NCBI RefSeq assembly: GCF_031582965.1 | Contig: NZ_CP134049.1 | Coordinates: forward strand, 372,001 to 436,000 | Source: Bacillus sp. NEB1478 | GTDB lineage: Bacteria; Bacillota; Bacilli; Bacillales; Fictibacillaceae | Direction of reading: 5' to 3' | Length of the DNA stretch: 64,000 bases | Part shown: piece after piece, positions 9,377-16,996 of the stretch | How the letters are laid out: every line of letters begins with the position of its first letter | How positions within the stretch are numbered: the stretch's first letter is position 1 | Notes under the pieces: model-generated | What the model saw: the letters and a program-made list of their open reading frames with translations, nothing else | Databases searched by the model: none | What the model was told of the DNA's origin: nothing | Made by a program: the position numbers and the translations under genes

Positions 9377-9850
9377 ATGGAGAAATCTATTCCTAGAAAA
9401 GTGAGAGCAGCTTGGTTTTCGACACTTCTTTTTCTTGGTATTTGGTATGCTGTGATTGTTATTTTGGATGCATATGATCAAAACTTTTGGCCAGTTTTCA
9501 TTATAATATTAATTGTTCTCTTGATCGGAAACTTTGTTTATATGATTCCAGTCTCGCTTTTTTCTGACTCTTTAACTAAAAAAATGGGGAAATATCGTTT
9601 TATGGGTTCAGCTTTTATCCATATATTCTTTGCAGTACTTACAATGTTGTTAATTAAAGGCTTAGCGTTATTTAGCATTATTTGTACAGTGTTCTTTCTT
9701 TTGTCAGATGAATGGCAAAAACGGAAAAAGAACAATTCAAACAATAAACTCATCATAAAGGGTGCGGCACTGCTATTGTTTATGGCAATTGGTTTTTATT
9801 GTGTCGAAATGTATATGGGTTATGGTTTAAAGAATTTAATGCCACTTTAA
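9377..9850 (+). CDS. Small membrane protein of unknown function
   Basis: A 157-residue protein with four likely membrane helices (about residues 14-32, 38-60, 75-105 and 128-148). A basic cytoplasmic patch, QKRKKNNSNNKL, lies before the last helix. The ATG follows AGGGAGAG. It appears to be a single-gene unit with its own promoter and no recognisable neighbours. I do not recognise a family. Confidence 0.7.
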   Translation: MEKSIPRKVRAAWFSTLLFLGIWYAVIVILDAYDQNFWPVFIIILIVLLIGNFVYMIPVSLFSDSLTKKMGKYRFMGSAFIHIFFAVLTMLLIKGLALFSIICTVFFLLSDEWQKRKKNNSNNKLIIKGAALLLFMAIGFYCVEMYMGYGLKNLMPL

Positions 9851-10005
9851 TTTCTTAGAACAGAAAACTATTAATATATTTTTAAGATAAAAACAAGATA
9901 GACTAAATTCCTATTTTTCGTAATCCAAGTGTAAAACACAACCACTTTTTAATATAGTAGGATAATTATAGATTACTTGGAAATATAAAGGGGTTACGGA
10001 AGAAT

Positions 10006-10659
10006 ATGAAAAAATGGATAGCAACAACGGTTTTAGGTACAACTTTATTACTATCACCAGTACAAGCATTTGCTAATTTAGGGGATCAAACACTCTATCA
10101 AGGAATGACGGTTTCAGAAGTAAAAACGTTACAATCAATGTTAAAAGACAAAGGTTATTTTACATATAGCGGTTCGTTTACTTCTTATTTTGGTTCTTAT
10201 ACGAAAAGTGCTGTTGTTAATTTTCAGCGTGCAAAAGGGTTAACGGCTGATGGGGTTGCCGGACGCAGTACTTTCAATAAATTAGGAGTTTACAATGTTA
10301 ATAACGCTTACTTAGTAGATTATGCAAAACGTTACCTTGGAACGCCTTATAAATGGGGTGGAACAGACCCGAGCGGTTTTGACTGCTCAGGTTATGTGGA
10401 CTATGTATTTAAGCAATCTCACAATATTGTTTTACCGAGAACAGCTAAAGATATGTGGGCAAACATTGGATATAAAGTCACTACTTTGGGTGTTGGTGAT
10501 TTAGTCTTTTTTGAAACGTATGAACCAGGTGCTTCACACGTGGGAATCTATATTGGTGATGGGAAATTTATTAGTGCATCATCCTCTAAGGGTGTGAGTA
10601 TTGCTGAAATGAGTAACACATACTGGAAGCCGCGTTATCTCGGGGCTAAACGTTTGTAG
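10006..10659 (+). CDS. Secreted peptidoglycan-binding NlpC/P60 endopeptidase
   Basis: A 217-residue cell-wall hydrolase. The signal peptide is residues 1-24 (cleavage after VQAFA). A PG_binding_1 domain covers about 30-95 (VKTLQSMLKDKGYF and TADGVAGRSTFNKLG), and an NlpC/P60 domain covers 105-217. The catalytic Cys is in DCSGYV (Cys127) and the His in SHVGIYIG (His178). Enzymes of this family cut peptide stems of peptidoglycan, usually D-Glu to diamino acid bonds. The start follows AAGGGGTT. It has its own terminator, so it is a single-gene unit acting outside the cell in wall turnover. Confidence 0.93.
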   Translation: MKKWIATTVLGTTLLLSPVQAFANLGDQTLYQGMTVSEVKTLQSMLKDKGYFTYSGSFTSYFGSYTKSAVVNFQRAKGLTADGVAGRSTFNKLGVYNVNNAYLVDYAKRYLGTPYKWGGTDPSGFDCSGYVDYVFKQSHNIVLPRTAKDMWANIGYKVTTLGVGDLVFFETYEPGASHVGIYIGDGKFISASSSKGVSIAEMSNTYWKPRYLGAKRL

Positions 10660-10676
10660 TTTATAAGTATAAGAGT

Positions 10677-10709
10677 AAAGGAGATCGATCCAACAACCGG
10701 TCTCCTTTT
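10677..10709. terminator. Rho-independent terminator between convergent genes
   Basis: Stem AAAGGAGATCG (10677-10687) with CGGTCTCCTTT (10698-10708), then T. It mainly serves the NlpC/P60 gene; the minus-strand neighbour stops just beyond it. Confidence 0.85.
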
Positions 10710-10715
10710 CTAATC

Positions 10716-10973
10716 CTAGAACAAGAGTCTCGCCCAAGGATCGCAGCAACAGTGGTGCTTCTTTTTAAATTTCTTGCACTTGATAACTACAGAACTAGAA
10801 GAGGATGAGGAAGATGAAGAAGAAGATTCGCATTTATGGCAATCATGCTTTTTCTTTTTCATATCACATTTGTCGTGCTTCTTATCGTGCTTCTTTTTGT
10901 GCTTCTTGTCATGCTTCTTGTCGTGCTTTTCGTCGAACTTACAGTGGTCAAAATTTCCACACTTATAACACAT
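10716..10973 (-). CDS. Small Cys/His/Lys-Asp repeat protein
   Basis: An 85-residue protein of extreme composition. An N-terminal MCYKCGNFDHCKF segment with three Cys could bind a metal. It is followed by repeats of HDKKHDKK type (about residues 17-45), a second Cys/His group (HDCHKCE), a run of twelve Ser and a C-terminal HHCCCDPW. I chose the ATG at 10973 because GAGGTG lies about nine bases upstream; a GTG start at 10985 would add four residues. Such His/Asp/Lys/Cys-rich small proteins occur among spore coat and metal-handling proteins of Bacillaceae. That assignment is inference from composition only. Confidence 0.6.
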   Translation of the reverse strand: MCYKCGNFDHCKFDEKHDKKHDKKHKKKHDKKHDKCDMKKKKHDCHKCESSSSSSSSSSSSVVIKCKKFKKKHHCCCDPWARLLF

Positions 10974-11087
10974 TAATAAATTCACCTCACAACATGGTAA
11001 CCGATCTCACGTGTGTATCGGTTTCTGTATATCATATGAACGTAGAGACGAGTTGCATAGACGAATGCTGTGTATTTTTAAAAATGG

Positions 11088-11102
11088 GTGGGGACAGACC
11101 CC
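11088..11102. repeat. GGGGACAGACCCC short interrupted palindrome, copy 1
   Basis: GTGGGGACAGACCCC lies in the gene-free stretch 10986-11166. A reverse-complement copy sits at 16875-16891. Both are next to A- or T-rich tracts. The remainder of this stretch shows no gene. Confidence 0.6.
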
Positions 11103-11166
11103 ATACAAATACATTTATGGTGTTTTTGTGTTTTTCAGGAGGACAACAAAACTGAAATTAAAGACA

Positions 11167-11208
11167 AAAAAGAAGCGTCAGTGCAAATCTGCACTGACGC
11201 TTCTTTTT
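11167..11208. terminator. Strong bidirectional terminator
   Basis: A perfect 19-bp stem (11167-11185 with 11190-11208) with loop AATC, flanked by A and T runs. It ends the minus-strand STAS gene and shields it from the left. Confidence 0.9.
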
Positions 11209-11218
11209 ATCCCACATT

Positions 11219-12259
11219 CTATTTTGGTTCTTGTATATGCATGCCTTCTTTAGCAAAAGCAAAATAGATCGCATGTTTTAAATTTCGGAAATAAGTACTT
11301 TCCCCAAGACAATATTGATTTTTAGTGATCTCTATACTCATTTCTGGTGAGATGCCTACAAGCAGTGTTTCCATTCCAAACAAACGTGCAGAGGAAACCA
11401 ATTTATTCAGCATATCGATCATCGTTGTATCGATCGATTTGACGCCTGTTAAATCTAAAATGACAAATTGCGCACGGTGATCTGGGAGAGCAGATAGGGT
11501 ATGTTCCAGCATATCTCTTGAACGCAATTCATTGTATTTTCCAATCAACGGTATTACTACGATATTGTCTGTCACCGGAATGATTGGCGATGATATTTCT
11601 TTTATTAAATCTGTTAGATCACGTGTCCTGTTTTCAACCATCGCTTCAAGTTTCATAATCTCATTTTGTTCTTCACGTTTAATCAGATCACGAATATTCG
11701 CACTAGGTGTAATATCTGACTCGGACACTTTAATTTTTAATCTATTTTCATCACATTCTTCATTAATCACTTTGTACCACATGTTTGTGTTGAATAAGCC
11801 GGTGAACACGCCAGCCCAGTGACCAGGAAGAAATCGGCCAATCCGTTTACTGTTTTGGGACGCTTTTACTTTTGTTTCCCAACTGTTCGTAATCGTAATA
11901 AGCGCTTCTTTTTTTTCAATATCAGCTTCTATGTAAGTTTTTCCCCAACCGGCCGTAATATAGATATTCGGCAGAGCTTCAATGGATTTCGCAATATCTC
12001 TAATTGAATTTTTGTAAAAATCACTGACCACGAGACCTGTACGATAACCAGCAGTTTCAAAAACAAGATCAGCCGTACCTTCACCAGTGATTTCCTCAAT
12101 CGTACTAAGGAAAACTTTGAATGCAGAATCAATCCAAAACAACATGACGTCTCCGCCTTCAAATTGGAAAGTACCTTGATCTAAATCCCAATAAAAAGAG
12201 GAACCGCCAACATCTATGCTTTTTTGAGAATTTAATCGATCTTTAGGTGTCACATCCAT
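11219..12259 (-). CDS. V4R-like plus STAS domain regulator (RsbR-type)
   Basis: A 346-residue soluble protein. Residues 1-190 resemble the V4R ligand-binding fold (FEGGDVMLFWIDSAF, ETAGYRTGLV and FLPGHWAGVFTGLF). A charged coiled region (about 195-225, EEQNEIMKLEAMVENRTRDL) links it to a C-terminal STAS domain (about 230-340; VVIPLIGKYNELRSRDM, FVILDLTGVKSIDTTMID). Helix linker plus STAS is the plan of RsbR-type stressosome sensors, where the Thr/Ser after ILDLTGV is a phosphorylation site. Here the sensor would be V4R instead of a globin or PAS fold. The ATG follows TTGGAGGA. The gene is alone on the minus strand. Confidence 0.8.
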   Translation of the reverse strand: MDVTPKDRLNSQKSIDVGGSSFYWDLDQGTFQFEGGDVMLFWIDSAFKVFLSTIEEITGEGTADLVFETAGYRTGLVVSDFYKNSIRDIAKSIEALPNIYITAGWGKTYIEADIEKKEALITITNSWETKVKASQNSKRIGRFLPGHWAGVFTGLFNTNMWYKVINEECDENRLKIKVSESDITPSANIRDLIKREEQNEIMKLEAMVENRTRDLTDLIKEISSPIIPVTDNIVVIPLIGKYNELRSRDMLEHTLSALPDHRAQFVILDLTGVKSIDTTMIDMLNKLVSSARLFGMETLLVGISPEMSIEITKNQYCLGESTYFRNLKHAIYFAFAKEGMHIQEPK

Positions 12260-12339
12260 AAATTATCCTCCAACAACTCATAAATAATTGACATCTAAAA
12301 TCTATACCCTGTTTTGAAACGAATGAAACAAAAGTAAAA

Positions 12340-12378
12340 TAAAAAAATATGCCTGATCAACAAGGTTGAAAAGGCATA
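12340..12378 (-). terminator. Terminator of the GDSL hydrolase gene
   Basis: Stem TATGCCT (12348-12354) with AGGCATA (12372-12378) plus an inner TCAAC/GTTGA stem. A run of seven A on the plus strand (12341-12347) gives the U run for the minus-strand transcript. Confidence 0.7.
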
Positions 12379-12391
12379 CAATTTATTATTT

Positions 12392-13162
12392 TCATTTTAT
12401 AGAGACTTGCCCTGTTTTGTTGGATTGAATCGCTTTAAAAAACTCTGCAGCTACTGCTTGGTAACCAGCAGGGCTTAAGTGTATGTTATTTGGATTTGTT
12501 AAATACACTACATAGTTTGATTGAATTATACTTGCTGTTGGTACAAATGTGGCATTTAACAATTTTGAGATGCCCTCAGCCATTAGATTATATTTATTGA
12601 GTACACTTACAAGGGTAGGGACATATGGGGCATACAAAGAATTAGCATGCGGAAAAGGATTGTAATAACCCATAACATAAACCTTTGCAGAAGGATTCTT
12701 CTTTTTTATGTCTACCAAAATAGCTGTTAAATTACTTACTGTTTTTTGGATATCCGTATTTTTAACTTGTTGACCAGTTGTTAGTTTTTTGAGGATATCA
12801 TTTGCTCCAATATCAATCGTAACAATATCAGCTTGTTTTATGGCATTTTGTAATGGGTAATAAAGTGGTCGAGTTGGAACTGTAAGATCATTTAATACAT
12901 CAGAGCTTGTATAACCAGGGATTCCAAAAAAACCAGGTGTGACTGTATAGTTAGCTTGTTGAAGTATTCCAGTTAAATAATGCGGATATCCGAGTCCTAG
13001 CGAATTAGTAGGGGTTACACCGGCAGCTAACGAGTCGCCTAAAGCTACATAAGTAATGTGATTATTCTCGTTTGTAGCTGCATTTGCTTTAAGTGGAGAA
13101 AAGAATAAAGACAACAATAGTAATGAGAGCAGTAATGGAAGCTGTTTTTTTACGAAATGCAT
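12392..13162 (-). CDS. Secreted SGNH/GDSL-type hydrolase
   Basis: A 256-residue exported esterase/lipase-like protein. The signal peptide is about residues 1-29 (cleavage after KANAA). Block I is GDSLAAG (catalytic Ser), block III is GANDIL and block V is NIHLSPAG, with the Asp replaced by Asn before the catalytic His context. The family hydrolyses ester bonds of lipids, polysaccharide acyl groups or similar. AAGGAGGAT lies eight bases before the ATG. Two GTTCTTTAT-type SinR-like operator sites lie between a TTTACA/TACGAT promoter and the gene, so it is probably produced with the biofilm genes. A role in deacylating matrix polysaccharide is possible but not shown. Confidence 0.88.
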   Translation of the reverse strand: MHFVKKQLPLLLSLLLLSLFFSPLKANAATNENNHITYVALGDSLAAGVTPTNSLGLGYPHYLTGILQQANYTVTPGFFGIPGYTSSDVLNDLTVPTRPLYYPLQNAIKQADIVTIDIGANDILKKLTTGQQVKNTDIQKTVSNLTAILVDIKKKNPSAKVYVMGYYNPFPHANSLYAPYVPTLVSVLNKYNLMAEGISKLLNATFVPTASIIQSNYVVYLTNPNNIHLSPAGYQAVAAEFFKAIQSNKTGQVSIK

Positions 13163-13189
13163 TAATGAATATCCTCCTTATATACACAT

Positions 13190-13227
13190 AGTCTTTATTA
13201 AGAACAAAAACGTTCTTTATAAAGATA
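13190..13227 (-). promoter_or_regulatory. Paired SinR-type operators upstream of the GDSL gene
   Basis: AGTCTTTATTAAGAAC (13190-13205) and GTTCTTTATAAAGATA (13212-13227) each carry one full half-site GTTCTTTAT or its complement. They lie between the promoter and the start codon, where repressor binding would block transcription. Confidence 0.7.
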
Positions 13228-13256
13228 ATCGTACCTTTTATAAAGGAGAATGTAAA
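13228..13256 (-). promoter_or_regulatory. SigA-type promoter of the GDSL gene
   Basis: Read on the minus strand: -35 TTTACA, a 17-nt spacer, -10 TACGAT. The operators follow directly downstream. Confidence 0.6.
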
Positions 13257-13330
13257 TCAAATTAAAATGACGTTTTCATTGAAAATCCAACAGAATACGT
13301 CATATTCGATAACAGAAAAAAAATTATAAA

Positions 13331-13366
13331 AAAACTAGCCAATAGGGAGACCTATTGGCTAGTTTT
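13331..13366 (-). terminator. Terminator of sinI-sinR
   Basis: A perfect 16-bp stem (13331-13346 with 13351-13366) with loop GAGA, next to an A tract. The sinR stop codon lies inside the stem. Confidence 0.88.
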
Positions 13367-13682
13367 GTTTATTTTTCCACTTATTAAACTCTAGGAATTC
13401 TTTAAATTGTTCTTTACTCACACCTGAACCCATAGCTTCCTTTACAAGCTCTGCCCACTCGTGGTCTAAATTCTTTGTATCGACTTCTTGATTAATCAAG
13501 TGATCAACTGAAATATTTAGAACATCAGCGATTTTTTCTAAGAGCTGTATGGATGGATTCTGTTGTATATTTCGTTCTAATGCACTTATGTAGGATTTAG
13601 CAACTCCAGCTTTTTCAGCTAAAGCTGTTATGGAGAGCCCTTTTTCCATACGGTATTTTTTTACTCGTTCACCAATCATCAT
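13359..13682 (-). CDS. sinR: SinR-type transcriptional regulator
   Basis: A 107-residue protein with an XRE helix-turn-helix at about residues 4-62 (IGERVKKYRMEKGLSITALA, AGVAKSYISALERNIQQNPS). A C-terminal SinI-like dimerisation segment is at about 73-98 (LDHEWAELVKEAMGSGVSKE). The RNIQQNPS segment is the SinR signature. SinR is the master repressor of matrix genes in Bacillus, binding GTTCTYT half-sites; many such palindromes occur in this window. It is encoded 66 nt after a sinI-like gene on the same strand, which gives the classic sinI-sinR order. The ATG at 13682 or the ATG three bases on fits the GGGGAA upstream. Confidence 0.92.
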   Translation of the reverse strand: MMIGERVKKYRMEKGLSITALAEKAGVAKSYISALERNIQQNPSIQLLEKIADVLNISVDHLINQEVDTKNLDHEWAELVKEAMGSGVSKEQFKEFLEFNKWKNKQN

Positions 13683-13748
13683 GTGCGTTCCCCATTTGTG
13701 AATAATTTGACTATATTATAACTTTTTGCACAGATGAAGTAAATATAA

Positions 13749-13901
13749 TTAGGAATTGACGATTTTCTGCATATAGACTTCATTTAATTTAGCGACTGGG
13801 TTTTTTAAAAATTCAACAATCTCTTCTTTAGTGAAACCTTGATCTCTAGCTTCTTTCATTAAATCAATCCACTCACGATCTAACGTTACTGTGTTTTCCA
13901 C
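13749..13901 (-). CDS. sinI: SinI-type anti-repressor
   Basis: I read a 50-residue protein from a GTG at 13901, preceded by GGAGGGATC at eight bases. It holds a SinI domain: LDREWIDLMKEARDQGFTKE then EIVEFLKN. The frame is open further (to an ATG at 14006, 85 residues) but that start has no ribosome site, and the extra 35 residues would lengthen the protein far beyond the roughly 57 residues of Bacillus subtilis SinI. SinI binds the matching segment of SinR and releases matrix genes. It lies directly upstream of sinR. Confidence 0.82.
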   Translation of the reverse strand: MENTVTLDREWIDLMKEARDQGFTKEEIVEFLKNPVAKLNEVYMQKIVNS

Positions 13902-14215
13902 TAAAAGATCCCTCCAGATAGGTGATTTTTCAGGTAACCCGGCGATCATAGCAATTTGCTTTAGACCCGTGGCTTTGCGCCCATCTCTTTCGATAATGTT
14001 TGCCATTGTCTGAAGGTATTAGTTCGAATTTCCTAATATAATTTGATTATAAACAAGCGATAAAGAAAAAATTGTCAGAAAATGGCTGTTACAAAAATGT
14101 AATATTTCATGGTGAAATTGAGGCTATTGAATCATAAAAGAGTTAAATATGAAGGATTCTGACAATAACTGTGGAAAACTATTTTAACGTTAATCTTCTG
14201 AGGAGGTTCAGTTTG

Positions 14216-15184
14216 ATGTCAAAATTACCAACGAATTTGTCGAAACAATTATTATTACCTGTAATAAATGCTCCGATGTTTTTAGTTTCCAGCCCGGAAA
14301 TGGTGATGGAAAGCTGTAAGGCTGGTATCATCGGAACTTTTCCATTATTAAATGCACGAACATCAGAACTCCTTGAAAATTGGATGATTCATATTACTGA
14401 GAAACTTGAACAATATCAGAATGAAAATCCGACTGAAAAAGTCGCGCCATGGGGAGTCAATTTAATTGTTCATCGCACAAACAAAAGATTTCAAGAAGAC
14501 TTGGAGTTAATACAAAAATACAAACCGCCAGTTGTGATTACCTCTCTTGGAAATCCTACAGATGTTGCTGCAATCGTACATAGTTATGGGGGATTGGTTT
14601 TTTCTGATGTAATCTCTCTAGATCACGCTCGTAAAGCCGCGAAAACAGGAATAGACGGACTTATTCTCGTTTGTGCCGGGGCAGGGGGACATGGTGGTAC
14701 ACTCAATCCATTTGCATTCTTAAAAGCTGTGAAAGAATTCTGGGATGGCATTACGGTTTTAGCAGGATCGGTCTCGACAGGTGAGGACATTCTTGCAGCG
14801 AAAATACTTGGAGCAGATCTCGTGTACATGGGAACGAGATTCATCGCAACTGAGGAGTCTTCAGCTAGTGAAGAATACCGACAGATGCTGATTGAATCGA
14901 CACTCGAAGATCTCATTTACACAGATGCAATAAGCGGAATTAATGGAAATTATCTTCTTCCATCCTTGCAAAGAGCAGGATTCGATATTGAAAATCTCAA
15001 GAAAAAAGATGCAGTGGACCTATCGTTCACAGAATCTAAAGCAAAAGCATGGAAAGATATCTGGTCTGCTGGCCAAGGGGTGGGAAGCATCAAAAAAATA
15101 TCTACCATAAAAAACGTTGTTGAAGAACTTGTTGTAGAATATAAAGAAGCTCTGGAAACAAAAGATTTATTAATCTCTAAATAA
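14216..15184 (+). CDS. Nitronate monooxygenase / 2-nitropropane dioxygenase family flavoenzyme
   Basis: A 322-residue TIM-barrel flavoprotein. Family signs are VINAPMFLVSSPEMV at the N-terminus (strand 1 with the FMN site), VVITSLGNPTD, the LVCAGAGGHGGTLNPFAFL loop (about residues 155-175) and VLAGSVSTGEDILAAKILGA followed by GTRFIAT, the phosphate-binding part. Such enzymes oxidise nitronates, or act as NAD(P)H flavin oxidoreductases. The start is the ATG at 14216 after GAGGAGGTT; an in-frame ATG at 14171 has no ribosome site. Single-gene unit with a terminator; no link to neighbours is visible. The interval 14007-14215 shows no gene. Confidence 0.9.
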   Translation: MSKLPTNLSKQLLLPVINAPMFLVSSPEMVMESCKAGIIGTFPLLNARTSELLENWMIHITEKLEQYQNENPTEKVAPWGVNLIVHRTNKRFQEDLELIQKYKPPVVITSLGNPTDVAAIVHSYGGLVFSDVISLDHARKAAKTGIDGLILVCAGAGGHGGTLNPFAFLKAVKEFWDGITVLAGSVSTGEDILAAKILGADLVYMGTRFIATEESSASEEYRQMLIESTLEDLIYTDAISGINGNYLLPSLQRAGFDIENLKKKDAVDLSFTESKAKAWKDIWSAGQGVGSIKKISTIKNVVEELVVEYKEALETKDLLISK

Positions 15185-15190
15185 CTATTA

Positions 15191-15242
15191 AACAAATCCC
15201 CTATTTCAAGAATTTGTAAACTGGAAATGGGGGATTTTGTTA
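15191..15242 (+). terminator. Rho-independent terminator
   Basis: Stem AAATCCCCTATTTC (15194-15207) with GAAATGGGGGATTT (15224-15237), one wobble, followed by TTGTT. Confidence 0.75.
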
Positions 15243-15281
15243 GATTATCCACAACAAATTAAGAAAAAGCATACAATAGTT

Positions 15282-15290
15282 TGCTATGAT
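15282..15290 (+). promoter_or_regulatory. Extended -10 promoter element
   Basis: TTGCTATGAT contains TGnTATGAT; no clear -35. It lies about 130 nt before the next gene. Confidence 0.35.
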
Positions 15291-15418
15291 GTAAGCACAT
15301 TAATAAAATATCTCTTTACATAATCATTACAAAAGAGGATTAATGAACAAAAGGAAGAAAATATAGGTAACAATAGAAGATGATTTGATTAAAATCTAAA
15401 AATAATGGAGGTGTCATC

Positions 15419-15787
15419 ATGAATTTATTCTCATCACAAACAGAAGAAAGCTTTTCTTTTCTTGTAAGCAACTATGGGTTTACAAATCCTATTGCGACAG
15501 ATGGGAGCTGGAAGACCACCTTCTTATATGAAAATAAAGATATTGGAATCGAGATCGAACTCAATTATCGGGATATGGATGTGTTTGTTTTTATCACACA
15601 AACAGAAAACGGGAAACTTTTAGAGCAAACGAGCAAATATCATCTAGAAGAAATGATTAATAAAGATCGAATCAAAAGCAATGGCAACCAAACGACAATT
15701 GAGCAATTTGAAAAAACGATCTACACGAAGTCAGATCTTCTAAAGAGTCATATCGAAAAACTGTTAGCTTCCCCAGCAATAAGATAG
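15419..15787 (+). CDS. Unknown soluble protein
   Basis: A 122-residue acidic protein without signal peptide or membrane helix. The pattern is an N-terminal helix (EESFSFLVSNYGF), then alternating strands (TTFLYENKDIGIEIELNY, DVFVFITQTENGK) and C-terminal helices. This plan recalls small immunity-type or SMI-like proteins, but I do not recognise a family. GGAGGTGTC lies upstream of the ATG, and a terminator hairpin follows, so it is a single-gene unit. Confidence 0.7.
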   Translation: MNLFSSQTEESFSFLVSNYGFTNPIATDGSWKTTFLYENKDIGIEIELNYRDMDVFVFITQTENGKLLEQTSKYHLEEMINKDRIKSNGNQTTIEQFEKTIYTKSDLLKSHIEKLLASPAIR

Positions 15788-15829
15788 GATTCCAGAAGAG
15801 ATAACCTAAAAAACCTATAGGATAAAACG

Positions 15830-15867
15830 AAAGCAGTAGATTTTATTTATGGTCTCACTGCTTTTTT
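15830..15867 (+). terminator. Rho-independent terminator
   Basis: Stem AAAGCAGT (15830-15837) with ACTGCTTT (15857-15864), then T. Confidence 0.7.
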
Positions 15868-15891
15868 AGTATTTAATGATGAGGTTAAACG

Positions 15892-16287
15892 ATGAAAAGA
15901 GTTATAGCTGTTGTTTTATTTATAAGTATTCTAACTGTTGGAGCCTATATCATTTCGAGGGACCAACCTGGATTTAACATCACAATAAAAAATCAAACCA
16001 ATAAGAATATCTCGGATTTGAAAATTACGTACCAGAACATAACGTCAGATATTGAAATCCCTTCAATCCAACCAAAAGAAGAATATAAGCTCAAAGTAAC
16101 ACCAACTGAAGAGTTTGGAGAAAATACGATGAAGCTCCTTTATACAGATGACAAAGGGACATTACATACTAAAACTGTGATTGGATATTTCGAGCAGGGA
16201 TATTCAGGAGAGTCGATGATAACATTACAAGCAATCGATACAAAAGGCGTCATTCAGATGGACATCAAGGAAGAACTTTTCAATTAA
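15892..16287 (+). CDS. Unknown secreted or membrane-anchored small protein
   Basis: 131 residues. Residues 4-22 form a hydrophobic export signal or anchor (VIAVVLFISILTVGAYI), and the rest is a beta-rich extracytoplasmic domain (FNITIKNQTNKNISDLKITY and similar strands). No cleavage motif is obvious, so a tethered protein is likely. The ATG follows TGAGG at good spacing. The DUF2569-like membrane protein starts 21 nt downstream and may share the transcript. No family recognised. Confidence 0.65.
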   Translation: MKRVIAVVLFISILTVGAYIISRDQPGFNITIKNQTNKNISDLKITYQNITSDIEIPSIQPKEEYKLKVTPTEEFGENTMKLLYTDDKGTLHTKTVIGYFEQGYSGESMITLQAIDTKGVIQMDIKEELFN

Positions 16288-16307
16288 GAAGTTAAGGGGA
16301 CATTTTT

Positions 16308-16769
16308 GTGGAGAATAAATCAGTTCAGCAAATCGTAAAAGAAAAACAACTAAAAGGACTTGGCGGCTGGCTAATTTTAGTTGCGGTAGGATTACTTTTA
16401 GCAGTTCCAGATAAATTCAATTCAATCATCACGGGAATAGATGCCATAAAATCATATACATTGGAATCCACTTTAATAAAAGTGTTAATTTATGGAGAAT
16501 TAGTTGTGAATATTGTCCTTCTCGTGATTAATGTGATTTTATTATATTTATTTTTTTCAAAGAAAAAATCTTTCGTGAAAACATGGTTAATATTATTGCA
16601 GATTAACTTATATACCATTGCACTATTTGATTTAGCATTACTTTTTATCGACGATATAGATACTGGACTGCCGGCTTTCTTTAACACATTTATGGCAGGA
16701 ATCGCTCTATTGATCTGGGGCTCATATGCAACAAAATCCATTCGAGTTAAAAATACATTCGTAAACTAA
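16308..16769 (+). CDS. DUF2569-type membrane protein
   Basis: A 153-residue protein with four likely membrane helices (about 20-36, 60-85, 92-110 and 120-140). The segment LKGLGGWLILVAVGL at residues 15-29 matches the usual opening of DUF2569 proteins, from memory. The start is a GTG at 16308 with AAGGGGAC upstream. It probably forms an operon with the preceding exported protein and is closed by a very strong terminator. The function of the family is unknown. Confidence 0.7.
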   Translation: MENKSVQQIVKEKQLKGLGGWLILVAVGLLLAVPDKFNSIITGIDAIKSYTLESTLIKVLIYGELVVNIVLLVINVILLYLFFSKKKSFVKTWLILLQINLYTIALFDLALLFIDDIDTGLPAFFNTFMAGIALLIWGSYATKSIRVKNTFVN

Positions 16770-16772
16770 GGT

Positions 16773-16817
16773 AAAAGCAGCCCCTAACCACCCAGAAGTG
16801 GTTAGGGGCTGCTTTTT
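16773..16817 (+). terminator. Strong Rho-independent terminator
   Basis: A perfect 19-bp stem (16773-16791 with 16798-16816) with loop CCAGAA, flanked by A and T runs. Confidence 0.92.
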
Positions 16818-16874
16818 GGTTATCAAACTGAGTGTCCTTCCTGAATGAACAAATAAGATAAATATGTCTTTTTG

Positions 16875-16891
16875 TGGGGTCTGTCCCCCAA
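16875..16891. repeat. GGGGTCTGTCCCC short interrupted palindrome, copy 2
   Basis: GTGGGGTCTGTCCCCCA is the reverse complement of the copy at 11088-11102. It lies between the preceding terminator and the next gene; nothing else is visible there. Confidence 0.6.
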
Positions 16892-16996
16892 AAAAGCACA
16901 TTTAAAAAATTAAGGGGTTTAAATTTCGGAAAAAATATTGTAAAATAATTTGAAAATGATGTTTCGGTTTACCGGAATTAGGGAAGGAGAGTATAT

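Noticed and set aside
10774..10968. Plus-strand frames over the HDKK-repeat gene
   Set aside because: They are mirror frames of the minus-strand repeat protein, with low-complexity Phe/Ser/Cys translation and no start signals; the minus-strand reading has a good ribosome site.
13902..14006. N-terminal 35-residue extension of sinI
   Set aside because: No ribosome site at the ATG, and a well-placed GGAGGG before the internal GTG gives a protein of normal SinI size.
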